Positions 56,648-64,000 of a DNA stretch of 64,000 nucleotides are shown here, in pieces. Under the pieces are notes generated by a model. That model was not told the origin of the DNA and did not search any database. It saw nothing but the letters and a program-made list of their open reading frames with translations. The stretch comes from Flavobacterium aquiphilum. Its GTDB lineage: Bacteria > Bacteroidota > Bacteroidia > Flavobacteriales > Flavobacteriaceae. The number at the start of each line of letters is the position of its first letter. The first letter of the stretch is position 1. The stretch covers positions 2,294,001 through 2,358,000 of the forward strand of contig NZ_CP114288.1 of NCBI RefSeq assembly GCF_027111335.1. Reading direction: 5' to 3'. The position numbers were made by a program, and so were the translations under genes.

Positions 56648-57008
56648 ATATTTCCACATTTACATTTTTTGGCAAACAAGCCACTTGAACCGTTTCACGA
56701 GCTGGAGCGGTTTTTTCATTAAAATAAGACCCGTAAACGGTATTTATTTTTCCAAAATCATTCATGTCCATAATAAAAATGGAGGCTTTTACCACATTTT
56801 CAAATGTCATTCCAGCTTCTTCAAGAATCGCTTTCAAGTTCTCCATTACTTGTTTGGTTTCCGATTCAATATTGTCTGCAACCAATTCCATAGTTGCAGG
56901 ATTTAATGGGATTTGGCCTGAAATGTATAAGGTGTCACCTTTTAATACAGCTTGATTATAAGGTCCGATAGGTGCTGGAGCATTTTCGGTGTAAATTATT
57001 GTTTTCAT
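56628..57008 (-). CDS. ridA: RidA-family enamine/imine deaminase
   Basis: The 126-aa protein is a YjgF/YER057c/UK114 member. It has the N-terminal ENAPAPIGPYNQAV, SGQIPLNP, the conserved Arg in TAPARETVQVACLP and the closing VNVEISMIAV. It hydrolyses reactive 2-aminoacrylate-type enamines formed by PLP enzymes. It is convergent with mgsA, with a 20-bp overlap of the 3' ends. The lptD gene lies 24 bp further along on the same strand upstream. Confidence 0.92.
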   Translation of the reverse strand: MKTIIYTENAPAPIGPYNQAVLKGDTLYISGQIPLNPATMELVADNIESETKQVMENLKAILEEAGMTFENVVKASIFIMDMNDFGKINTVYGSYFNEKTAPARETVQVACLPKNVNVEISMIAVR

Positions 57009-57032
57009 AGTTAAGATGAGTTTAGGATAGAT

Positions 57033-59705
57033 CTATTGATTGGTAAGCTTTCTTTTTTCCCATTTGATGTCGCTTAGGACTCCAGATTTGATTCCGATGT
57101 AAAAATTCCAGCTGGAATTTGTTCCGAAAGGAGTCCAGTTAAAATCCATTCTCCAGCTCATCAAATCTCTTTCAAAACGTAATTGAGTGAAAGTTACACC
57201 ATTTTGAACAAAATCGTATCCTGTAGAAACCCCAGCTTTCCATTTTGGAGTTAAATCAGTATTCATAGAAATCATGACGGAATTTCCTGTGATTTTTTTC
57301 TCTCGGTTATTATTTCCGTAAGTCAGGGAATAGGCAAAGGTCATGTCCCAGGGTAATTTTGTCCTAAAAAATTCACTAACGACGTCTTTTCCTTCGTCCT
57401 CTTCATTAAACTGGCTTTTTCTTTGGCTTCCTACATCAATATCTGAACCAAATAAATCGTCTTCACGTCCTCCATTTCTCCTTTGTTGGGTATTCTTGTC
57501 TTTTTTTTCCTCCTTTTTGCTGGACAAAGAGTAGTTCATGGTCAAATTTGCACTTGTCATTCTGAAAAGACTTCCACCGTTATTGATGTTGAAAGTGTTA
57601 ATTCTGTTTCCGGAGTTATCAATTGCGTATGGATCTAAAGTCGCTCCAAAATTGGCACTCAATTTATTATCAAAGAACTGTGTTCCACCACTTACCCTTA
57701 CAGGTGCCCAGTTAAGTTCTTTTGCATCAAAATTGTAACTTGTAGAAAGGTTTAAGTTGTTAAGCAGCATTATTTTCTTTGGTTCAGTTTTGGTCGTATC
57801 TTTATCTGCTACTTTGGCCTCAAAGGTGTTACTAAGGTTTATTCCAAGGAAATTAGAGCTGCTTTTACCTGGAGCGCCATACATACCGCCTTCAAATCGC
57901 GTGTAATCAGTTTGCATTCTACCACTGGCATCTGTTGCATAAGTATCGTAGTATTTCTCGAAACTAGGAGTATAACTATGCGAAATCGATGGGCGCATTA
58001 CGTGTCGGATCGATTTGATCATTTTATCTTCTCCGAAATTGAATGTACCATAAATTGTTGTTCCTACGCTTGTAGAAGAAGAATAGGTTCTAAATGCGTC
58101 AAAACCAGGGATTTCTTTAGTAACTACAGTGCTTAAATTATTATCATAAGTTTTTTCGATGGTTTTGAAATACCAAACTTCTTCATAATTCATCGAAGTG
58201 GAAACACTGAAATACTTGAAGACTTTAAAGTTGGTACTTAATGGAACTGTATGTTGGAAACCAATTTCGGAATTTCGGAACATTTCGGGTTTAAAAAACA
58301 AAGAGTCAGTTGTTTTAAAACTGTTTCTACCGTTTAGGTTATATTGTAAGTTGATATTTTTGAAAAAACCTTTTTTGGCGCCGTCATTCGAAGCAAATGG
58401 ATAAATACGATCCAAACTAAACTGTAAGGTAGGAAGAGTCATATTGATCTCTTTGGTGTTCGTATTTTGCGAATGGGTTGCTGTCAACGATAATCGACCT
58501 TCTGGAATAGTATGGAAAACAGTACTGTAGGATATGGAAGAACTCAGAGAGTTGTTTAATTGAGATCCGACATTGACTTGATTAATTGTTTTTTGGTAAT
58601 ATTGACTACTTCCTAAGTTTACCGATGCCGAAAAGGTGGAATTTGGGCTAGATTTTGAATCCTGCGAATGAGACCATTGAATATTGTAAATTTTAGTTTT
58701 TGAATAATCGGGATACCCTCTTTCGCTTACGATATTGTTCTCAAATCGGAGATTGACACTTCCTTGAAATTTATATCGTTTGGCATAGGATGATTGCGCG
58801 TTAATACCATAACTTCCGTTGGTATAGTAATCCCCGAGCAGTGTTAAATTATAATGGTCACTTAAAGCAAAATAATATCCTCCGTTTTGTAGAGAAAATC
58901 CTTTGGTATTTGAGTCGTTATATGAAGGTAATATAATCCCTGATACACTTGTTTCTTTTGAAAGTGGAAAATAAGCAAAGGGAAGGATTAATGGGGTAGG
59001 TACACCCTCAATTACCATATTGGTAAAACCGGTAACAATTTTTTTCCCGGGAATAAATTTTATTTTATTGGTTTGAAAATAATATTCAGGATCATCAATG
59101 TCTTTTGCTGTTGTAAATCGTGCTCCTTTTAGAAAGTAAACAGAGTCATTTTCCTTTTTTGTGATAGCTGCTTTTACATTGAATTCGCTTTGAGTGGTTC
59201 TAGAGTTCCAAATCAATGCTTTTTTTGTTTTAAAATTAAAGCGAATGGAGTCCGGTTCTATAACATTTTCACCCTGTTTGAAATTTGGATATTGAGTGTA
59301 ATTACCAAGAGAATCTTTTATTCTTCCCGCATAAACCTCATTTTTTTCATAATCCATGACAATAATACCAGATTTTAATTCAATATCCTGGTAATATAAT
59401 TCGGCTTTGTCGTATAAAGTGATGAGTTTTTTCTTTTGCTGAATCTTGGCATATTTTTCTGCCACATACCTAACTTGGCCATCAAGAAAGCCTTTTTTAA
59501 CTTTTATAGTGTCTAGTTTTACCGTATCGGTAGCTGTTTCTGCTACAGTTGCTTTAGTATTGTCTTCAATTTTTTGTTTTTTAACTTCTTGATTCTTAGA
59601 AGGGATTGGGGTTTGTTTCTTTTTTAAATCTTGTGAATACAGATTTGAGCAACCTAAAGATAGGAAAATTGATAGTAAAACGATATTAAATAAGTTTGTA
59701 TGCAA
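57033..59705 (-). CDS. lptD: LptD-like outer-membrane LPS assembly protein
   Basis: The protein of about 890 aa has a signal peptide (ending NLYSQ), an OstA-type N-terminal domain (YDKAELYYQDIELKSGIIVMDYEKNEVYAG) and a long C-terminal beta-barrel of the putative LPS assembly LptD type found in Bacteroidetes. It inserts lipopolysaccharide in the outer leaflet. The TTG at 59756 overlaps a -7 box (TAATTTTG, 59761-59754) and cannot be the true start; the TTG at 59705, which gives HTNLFNIVLLSIFLS, is preferred. ridA follows 24 bp downstream. Confidence 0.88.
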   Translation of the reverse strand: MHTNLFNIVLLSIFLSLGCSNLYSQDLKKKQTPIPSKNQEVKKQKIEDNTKATVAETATDTVKLDTIKVKKGFLDGQVRYVAEKYAKIQQKKKLITLYDKAELYYQDIELKSGIIVMDYEKNEVYAGRIKDSLGNYTQYPNFKQGENVIEPDSIRFNFKTKKALIWNSRTTQSEFNVKAAITKKENDSVYFLKGARFTTAKDIDDPEYYFQTNKIKFIPGKKIVTGFTNMVIEGVPTPLILPFAYFPLSKETSVSGIILPSYNDSNTKGFSLQNGGYYFALSDHYNLTLLGDYYTNGSYGINAQSSYAKRYKFQGSVNLRFENNIVSERGYPDYSKTKIYNIQWSHSQDSKSSPNSTFSASVNLGSSQYYQKTINQVNVGSQLNNSLSSSISYSTVFHTIPEGRLSLTATHSQNTNTKEINMTLPTLQFSLDRIYPFASNDGAKKGFFKNINLQYNLNGRNSFKTTDSLFFKPEMFRNSEIGFQHTVPLSTNFKVFKYFSVSTSMNYEEVWYFKTIEKTYDNNLSTVVTKEIPGFDAFRTYSSSTSVGTTIYGTFNFGEDKMIKSIRHVMRPSISHSYTPSFEKYYDTYATDASGRMQTDYTRFEGGMYGAPGKSSSNFLGINLSNTFEAKVADKDTTKTEPKKIMLLNNLNLSTSYNFDAKELNWAPVRVSGGTQFFDNKLSANFGATLDPYAIDNSGNRINTFNINNGGSLFRMTSANLTMNYSLSSKKEEKKDKNTQQRRNGGREDDLFGSDIDVGSQRKSQFNEEDEGKDVVSEFFRTKLPWDMTFAYSLTYGNNNREKKITGNSVMISMNTDLTPKWKAGVSTGYDFVQNGVTFTQLRFERDLMSWRMDFNWTPFGTNSSWNFYIGIKSGVLSDIKWEKRKLTNQ

Positions 59706-59753
59706 AGGTTTAAATGCTATTTTTGTATGTTGAAGAATCGGGTATTCGTGTGC

Positions 59754-59761
59754 CAAAATTA
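59754..59761 (-). promoter_or_regulatory. lptD -7 box
   Basis: TAATTTTG on the minus strand matches TAnnTTTG and sits 50 bp upstream of the chosen lptD start, ruling out the TTG within it as initiator. Confidence 0.55.
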
Positions 59762-59833
59762 CTATAATTTTTTGGCAAAAATAGTCAAATCATAAATTTA
59801 TAACGGAAGACTTATAATTAAATTAACTATTAG

Positions 59834-60982
59834 ATGTTTATATCAAAAAAAATAAAAATAGCTTTTACATTCATATTGACAATGTTAGCTATTGATTCCT
59901 TCAGTCAATCCAATGATTTTAGAGTTACATTAGATGCCGGTCATGGAGATCATGATTTTGGTGCTGTATATAGTGGAAGGATTGAAAAGAATATAGCATT
60001 AGCAATTGTTTTGAAGGTCGGTAAGATTTTGGAAGCCCAACCAAAAATTGATGTTATATACACTAGAAAAACGGATGTTTTTGTTGATTTGGTGGAGCGT
60101 GCCAATATTGCCAACAGAGCAAATTCTCATATTTTTGTTTCTATTCATTGTAATGCAAATAAAAATACTGCCGCAGATGGTACTGAAACCTATGTGATGG
60201 GTATGAATAAAATTGCTTCGAACCTTGAAGCTGCCAAAAAAGAGAACTCTGTAATTACACTAGAGAAAGATTATAAAAAGAAGTATGAAGGTTTTGATCC
60301 AAATTCTCCGGAAACAATGATCGGAATGACTTTGATGCAAGAAGAATATTTGGACAACAGTATTTCGTTAGCGAGTAAAGTCGAGGATAAATTTGCTTTG
60401 CTGGGGAAAAAATTGAGACATGGAGGAGTGAAACAAGCTCCTTTTATGGTTCTTCATAAAGCGTATATGCCTAGAGTTTTGATTGAAACCGGTTTTGTTT
60501 CAAATCCGACGGAAGGAGATTTACTGAACTCTGAAGAAGGTCAAAATGACATTGCACGAGCAATTGCTGATGCAATCATAAGTTATAAATTTGAATTTTA
60601 CGGTGACGGAGATGTAGAAGATGTAGGTGAAAAGCCTTCGCAAATCCTTAAAGAAAATACCGAAAAGGAAAAAGAAACTAAAGTTCCTGAAGTATTTAAA
60701 CCGACAACTGTTAAAGGTGATTCTACAGGTTCTATTTATAAAATTCAGCTTTTGGCAAGTCAAAAAAAAATAGCATTGGTGCCTAAAAATTTTAAGGGAT
60801 TACAAAATGTTTCAATTGTTTATGAAGATAATATCTATAAATATCTCTATGGTGAAACAGCTGATTATGAGAAAGCCAAAAGTCAATTAAGTGAAGCAAA
60901 ATCCAAAGGTTATGATTCGGCTTTTATGATTGCTTTTAAAAACGGAAAAAAAATAAGCATTCAGGAAGCAACCAAACAATAA
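59834..60982 (+). CDS. N-acetylmuramoyl-L-alanine amidase with SPOR-like tail
   Basis: The 382-aa protein has a signal peptide (ends FSQ) and an Amidase_3 domain at residues 28-245. Zinc-site residues are in TLDAGHGDHDFGA, GRIEKNIAL and VSIHCNANK, and the catalytic Glu is in VLIETGFVSN. A Glu/Lys-rich linker leads to a SPOR-like domain (about 295-375, GSIYKIQLLAS). It splits septal peptidoglycan; the SPOR tail would place it at the division site. It is divergent from lptD and followed by the MCE gene at 45 bp. Confidence 0.9.
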   Translation: MFISKKIKIAFTFILTMLAIDSFSQSNDFRVTLDAGHGDHDFGAVYSGRIEKNIALAIVLKVGKILEAQPKIDVIYTRKTDVFVDLVERANIANRANSHIFVSIHCNANKNTAADGTETYVMGMNKIASNLEAAKKENSVITLEKDYKKKYEGFDPNSPETMIGMTLMQEEYLDNSISLASKVEDKFALLGKKLRHGGVKQAPFMVLHKAYMPRVLIETGFVSNPTEGDLLNSEEGQNDIARAIADAIISYKFEFYGDGDVEDVGEKPSQILKENTEKEKETKVPEVFKPTTVKGDSTGSIYKIQLLASQKKIALVPKNFKGLQNVSIVYEDNIYKYLYGETADYEKAKSQLSEAKSKGYDSAFMIAFKNGKKISIQEATKQ

Positions 60983-61027
60983 GTTAGGATATTTTATATT
61001 AAATTTGCCCATTAAAAAATAAAAATT

Positions 61028-61978
61028 TTGAAAATTACAAGAGAAATAAAAACTGCCATTTTAGTTATTACATCAATTTCATTATTCATTTGGGGATACA
61101 GTTTTTTAAAAGGAAAAGACCTTTTCAACAGATATAAAACTTTTTATGTTGAATACGCAAATGTAGAAGGACTTGCGCCTTCGGCACCGGTGACAATCAA
61201 TGGACTAAATATTGGTATCGTAAAAACCATTTCGATTAAAGATAATGGAACTTTATTAGCCGAATTACAAATAAATACTGATTTTCCAATATCAAAATCA
61301 AGTACAGCCACAATCTATGATGCTAGTCTTATAGGAGGTAAACAAGTAGCTATACATCCTAATTATGCTGACAAAAATATTGCTGAAAGCGGCGATTACT
61401 TAAAAGGAAATTTAGAAGCGGGCATGATGGCTGCATTAGGAGATAAAATGTCTCCGGTTATGGTTAAAGTTGAGAAATTAATGGCGAGTGCCGATCAGTT
61501 GATAACTAGTTTCAATTCTGTTTTGGATGCAAAAGGGCAAGCAGATTTGAAAAAGACTTTATCCGAACTTAGCGCTACCATGGAGCAGTTTCATAAAGTA
61601 GCCTCAAACGCCAATGTGATTTTGGACGAAAACAAAGGACAATTGAAAGGCGTGGTTTCTAATTTTAATAAAGTTTCTGATAATTTCGTTAAAATTTCCG
61701 ATTCGTTGAATAAAGCCGATTTGGGTCAGACGGTTAAGAATTTAAATTCGACTTTAAGCAAAGTTGATGGTTTAATGAGAGATATGGAAGCCGGAAAAGG
61801 TACGATGGGTAAATTGATGAAGGACGAAGCCATGTATAAAAACCTGGAAAGAACTTCTAAAGAATTGGAATTACTGTTACAAGATGTAAGATTGAATCCT
61901 ACGCGTTATATTAATGTTTCTGTTTTTGGTAAAAAGAACAAGCCGTATGTTTCGCCAGAAGAATCAGTAACAAAATAA
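61028..61978 (+). CDS. MlaD/MCE-family lipid-transport protein
   Basis: The 316-aa protein has an N-terminal anchor helix (TAILVITSISLFIWGYSFL) and an MCE domain (about 37-115) with YANVEGLAPSAPVTINGLNIGIVK and ASLIGGKQVAIHP. The rest is a long helical region (repeats of KVSDNF, LNKADLG, TLSKVDGLMRDMEAG). It would form a hexameric conduit in the periplasm for lipids with an ABC transporter that is not in the window. The start is TTG at 61028. Confidence 0.9.
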   Translation: MKITREIKTAILVITSISLFIWGYSFLKGKDLFNRYKTFYVEYANVEGLAPSAPVTINGLNIGIVKTISIKDNGTLLAELQINTDFPISKSSTATIYDASLIGGKQVAIHPNYADKNIAESGDYLKGNLEAGMMAALGDKMSPVMVKVEKLMASADQLITSFNSVLDAKGQADLKKTLSELSATMEQFHKVASNANVILDENKGQLKGVVSNFNKVSDNFVKISDSLNKADLGQTVKNLNSTLSKVDGLMRDMEAGKGTMGKLMKDEAMYKNLERTSKELELLLQDVRLNPTRYINVSVFGKKNKPYVSPEESVTK

Positions 61979-61990
61979 AAACTACTATCT

Positions 61991-63322
61991 ATGAGTTACC
62001 TTAGTAATGTGTTATTTGCCATAGTTTTGATTATTGGATTCGGATATTTTTATTCGAATGTGAAGAAAATCATTAGAAATATTAAGCTAGGAGTTGATGT
62101 CGATCGCAACGATAATTCAAAGGCTCGCTGGAGAAATATGCTAATGATTGCTTTAGGGCAATCCAAAATGGTAAAGAGACCCGTTGCTGGTGTACTTCAT
62201 ATTATAGTTTATGTTGGTTTCGTGATTATCAACATTGAGCTTCTGGAAATTATTATCGACGGTTTATTTGGAACCCATAGGGTTTTTGCTCCGATTGGGG
62301 TTGCATACGATTTTTTAATCGGTTCTTTTGAGATATTGGCATTACTGGTATTGGTTTCAGTTAGTGTGTTTTTAATTAGAAGAAACATCATTAAACTAAA
62401 AAGATTCATCCACTCGGATTTAAAAGGTTGGCCAAAAGGCGATGCTAATTGCATCCTGTATTTTGAAATTACTTTAATGTCCTTGTTTTTTTTAATGAAT
62501 GCCACGGATTTGCATTTGCAAAATGTACCCGGCGGATTTTCTCATTTTATAAAAGCAGGTTCTTTTCCTATTAGCCAGTTTATTGCTCCATTATTCAACG
62601 GAATGTCCAATGAATTGGTAATGATGTTAAATGAAGTCTTTTGGTGGTTGCATATCGTTGGTATTTTGGTTTTTATGAATTATTTATATTTCTCAAAACA
62701 CCTGCATATTTTATTGGCTTTTCCTAATACGTATTTTGCCAATTTAAATCCGCAAGGGCAATTTGATAATTTGGCATCAGTAACTGCAGAAGTGAAATTA
62801 ATGATGGATCCAAATGCCGATCCATTTGCGGCGGCACCAGCTTCGGAAAATGAAGTTCCTGCTAAATTTGGAGCCAGTGATGTTCAGGATTTAAATTGGG
62901 TTCAGTTATTAAATGCCTATACGTGTACCGAATGCGGGCGTTGTACTTCTTCTTGTCCTGCCAATCAAACAGGCAAAAAATTATCTCCACGTAAAATCAT
63001 GATGGATACAAGAGATAGATTAGAAGAAGTAGGGAAAAATATCGATGCTAATAAAGGCGTTTTTGTACCGGACAATAAATCGCTTTTAAACGATTATATC
63101 ACTCCCGAAGAATTATGGGCTTGTACATCCTGCAACGCTTGTGTGGAAGAATGCCCTGTAAATATCAGTCCGCTTTCAATCATTATGGATATGAGACGTT
63201 ATCTTGTGATGGAGCAAAGTGCCGCACCAATGCCTTTAAATGCAATGATGACAAATATTGAAAATAATGGTGCACCATGGCAATACAGCCAACAGGATCG
63301 TTTGAATTGGAAAAATGAATAA
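61991..63322 (+). CDS. Membrane-bound 4Fe-4S oxidoreductase (HdrC/GlpC-like)
   Basis: The 443-aa protein has an N-terminal membrane part with about five helices (nitrate reductase gamma-like, residues 1-250), then a ferredoxin-type domain with two clusters: CTECGRCTSSCP near residue 316 and CTSCNACVEECP near 379. It ferries electrons between quinones and a cytoplasmic partner. The next gene encodes the CCG-domain subunit, so the pair probably forms one complex. The donor is not known. Confidence 0.88.
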   Translation: MSYLSNVLFAIVLIIGFGYFYSNVKKIIRNIKLGVDVDRNDNSKARWRNMLMIALGQSKMVKRPVAGVLHIIVYVGFVIINIELLEIIIDGLFGTHRVFAPIGVAYDFLIGSFEILALLVLVSVSVFLIRRNIIKLKRFIHSDLKGWPKGDANCILYFEITLMSLFFLMNATDLHLQNVPGGFSHFIKAGSFPISQFIAPLFNGMSNELVMMLNEVFWWLHIVGILVFMNYLYFSKHLHILLAFPNTYFANLNPQGQFDNLASVTAEVKLMMDPNADPFAAAPASENEVPAKFGASDVQDLNWVQLLNAYTCTECGRCTSSCPANQTGKKLSPRKIMMDTRDRLEEVGKNIDANKGVFVPDNKSLLNDYITPEELWACTSCNACVEECPVNISPLSIIMDMRRYLVMEQSAAPMPLNAMMTNIENNGAPWQYSQQDRLNWKNE

Positions 63323-63326
63323 GAAA

Positions 63327-63487
63327 TCCCCTCCCCAGCCCTCCCCTTCGGGGAGGGAGGTAAAGTAGGAAGATAAGAGCGTAACATAGCTAGTGTTTTA
63401 AAATGATTTTAAAATAGTTAAGTAAAAATATAAAATAACATATTCACTTCTTGCCTCCCTCCCCTTCGGGGAGGGTTGGGGTGGGGA
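63327..63487. repeat. Inverted pair of GC-rich hairpins
   Basis: Two copies of CCCTCCCC-TTCG-GGGGAGGG with further C/G runs lie at 63327-63360 and 63454-63487 in opposite orientation, 93 bp apart. They fill the gap between the two genes of the Fe-S pair; the DNA between them shows no gene. Confidence 0.8.
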
Positions 63488-63501
63488 TAAAGATTAATAC
63501 A

Positions 63502-64000
63502 ATGTCAGAAAATTTAGTTGTGCCAACAATGGCCGAAATGCTAGCTCAAGGAAAACAACCAGAAGTTTTATTTTGGGTAGGTTGTGCAGGAAGTTTTGAC
63601 GATAGAGCAAAGAAAATAACAAAAGCGTTTGTTCGGATTTTAAATCGTGCCAATGTTTCCTTTGCCGTTTTGGGTACAGAAGAAAGTTGTACTGGTGATC
63701 CCGCAAAAAGAGCAGGAAATGAGTTTTTATTTCAAATGCAGGCCATGATGAATATTGAAGTGCTTAATGCTTATGAAATAAAAAAAATAGTAACTGCTTG
63801 TCCGCATTGTTTTAATACTTTAAAAAATGAATACTCAGGATTGGGAGGAGATTATGAAGTAGTTCATCACACAGAGTTTCTTAAATCATTGTTGGATTCA
63901 GGGCGTTTAACTATCGAGGGAGGACAATTTAGAGGAAAACGAATTACTTTCCATGATCCATGTTATTTGGGCAGAGCCAATAATGTATATGAAGCGCCAA
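63502..64000 (+). CDS. CCG-domain Fe-S oxidoreductase subunit (HdrB/LutA-like), 3' end outside
   Basis: The first 166 codons are in the window. The protein starts MSENLVVPTMAEML, then VLFWVGCAGSFDDRAKK (first Cys), ESCTGDPAKRAGNEFLFQ, ACPHCFNTLKNEY with a CxxC, and FHDPCYLGRANNVYEAP (second CCG motif beginning). This is the heterodisulfide-reductase subunit B/LutA fold, a partner of the membrane ferredoxin encoded just upstream. The gap of 179 bp holds two inverted repeats. The ATG at 63502 is the only sensible start. Confidence 0.88.
   Translation, partial: MSENLVVPTMAEMLAQGKQPEVLFWVGCAGSFDDRAKKITKAFVRILNRANVSFAVLGTEESCTGDPAKRAGNEFLFQMQAMMNIEVLNAYEIKKIVTACPHCFNTLKNEYSGLGGDYEVVHHTEFLKSLLDSGRLTIEGGQFRGKRITFHDPCYLGRANNVYEAP

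Overview
The window looks like a chromosomal segment of a Flavobacterium or a very close member of the Flavobacteriaceae. The DNA is AT-rich, and many genes have the Bacteroidetes-type -7 box TAnnTTTG instead of an E. coli -10 box. Secreted proteins often end their signal peptide in FSQ or FAQ or carry a lipobox Cys. The gene set includes a bacillithiol-system protein (YtxJ), the agmatine deiminase/N-carbamoylputrescine amidase route, a Bacteroidetes-type LptD and TamB, and M43 and M1 exported peptidases. These assignments rest on recognising families by eye; no database search was run.

Layout. 0-11 kb: a truncated lipoprotein, divergent smpB and VF530-family genes, an acetyltransferase, an aldose epimerase-like protein, an M1 peptidase, aguA and aguB (agmatine to putrescine) flanking a lipoprotein, an F420-dependent-type oxidoreductase and an L,D-transpeptidase. 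11-18 kb: a pectin-degradation locus (GH28 polygalacturonase, PL10 pectate lyase, a pectinesterase-like beta-helix protein, a LamG protein). Two promoters there carry the same LacI-type palindrome immediately behind the -7 box. 18-26 kb: luciferase-like oxidoreductase, ABC exporter, an unlisted 51-aa protein, DUF808, GMP reductase, HAD phosphatase, nitroreductase, truncated haemoglobin. 26-28.7 kb: a small protein with a duplicated motif, a decayed serine recombinase that runs into the 3' side of a tRNA-Ser/Pro/Arg operon, then a thiolase. 30-35 kb: NlpC/P60 peptidase, YtxJ, ClpB.

35.2-39.1 kb is the accessory region. Three attC-like hairpins delimit two gene cassettes of about 1.02-1.03 kb, one with a DUF3800-like protein and one with a TIR-domain protein. 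A third cassette is truncated, and an IS3-family element lies next to it. The start of each complete cassette is the exact reverse complement of the first arm of the attC at its own end (9/9 and 10/10 bases), which is the pattern expected of integron cassettes. No integrase gene is in the window, so this resembles a cassette cluster lacking an integrase (CALIN). It is the best candidate for an undescribed system here.

39-64 kb is mostly core: a VanX-type dipeptidase, a secreted protein, an AI-2E transporter plus THUMP-like methyltransferase, a tandem pair of M43 metalloproteases, the tsaD-rsmE-DUF4159 operon, divergent tamB, pfkA-gapA, an N-acetylglucosamine kinase-like gene with mgsA, ridA, lptD, a SPOR-tailed amidase, an MCE protein and an electron-transfer pair of Fe-S proteins, the second cut by the window end.

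Dispersed through intergenic DNA are six copies of a roughly 105-130 bp palindromic repeat family (GGGGCTA...GGAGC ends), plus other hairpin repeats at 21.2, 40.0, 40.6 and 63.4 kb.
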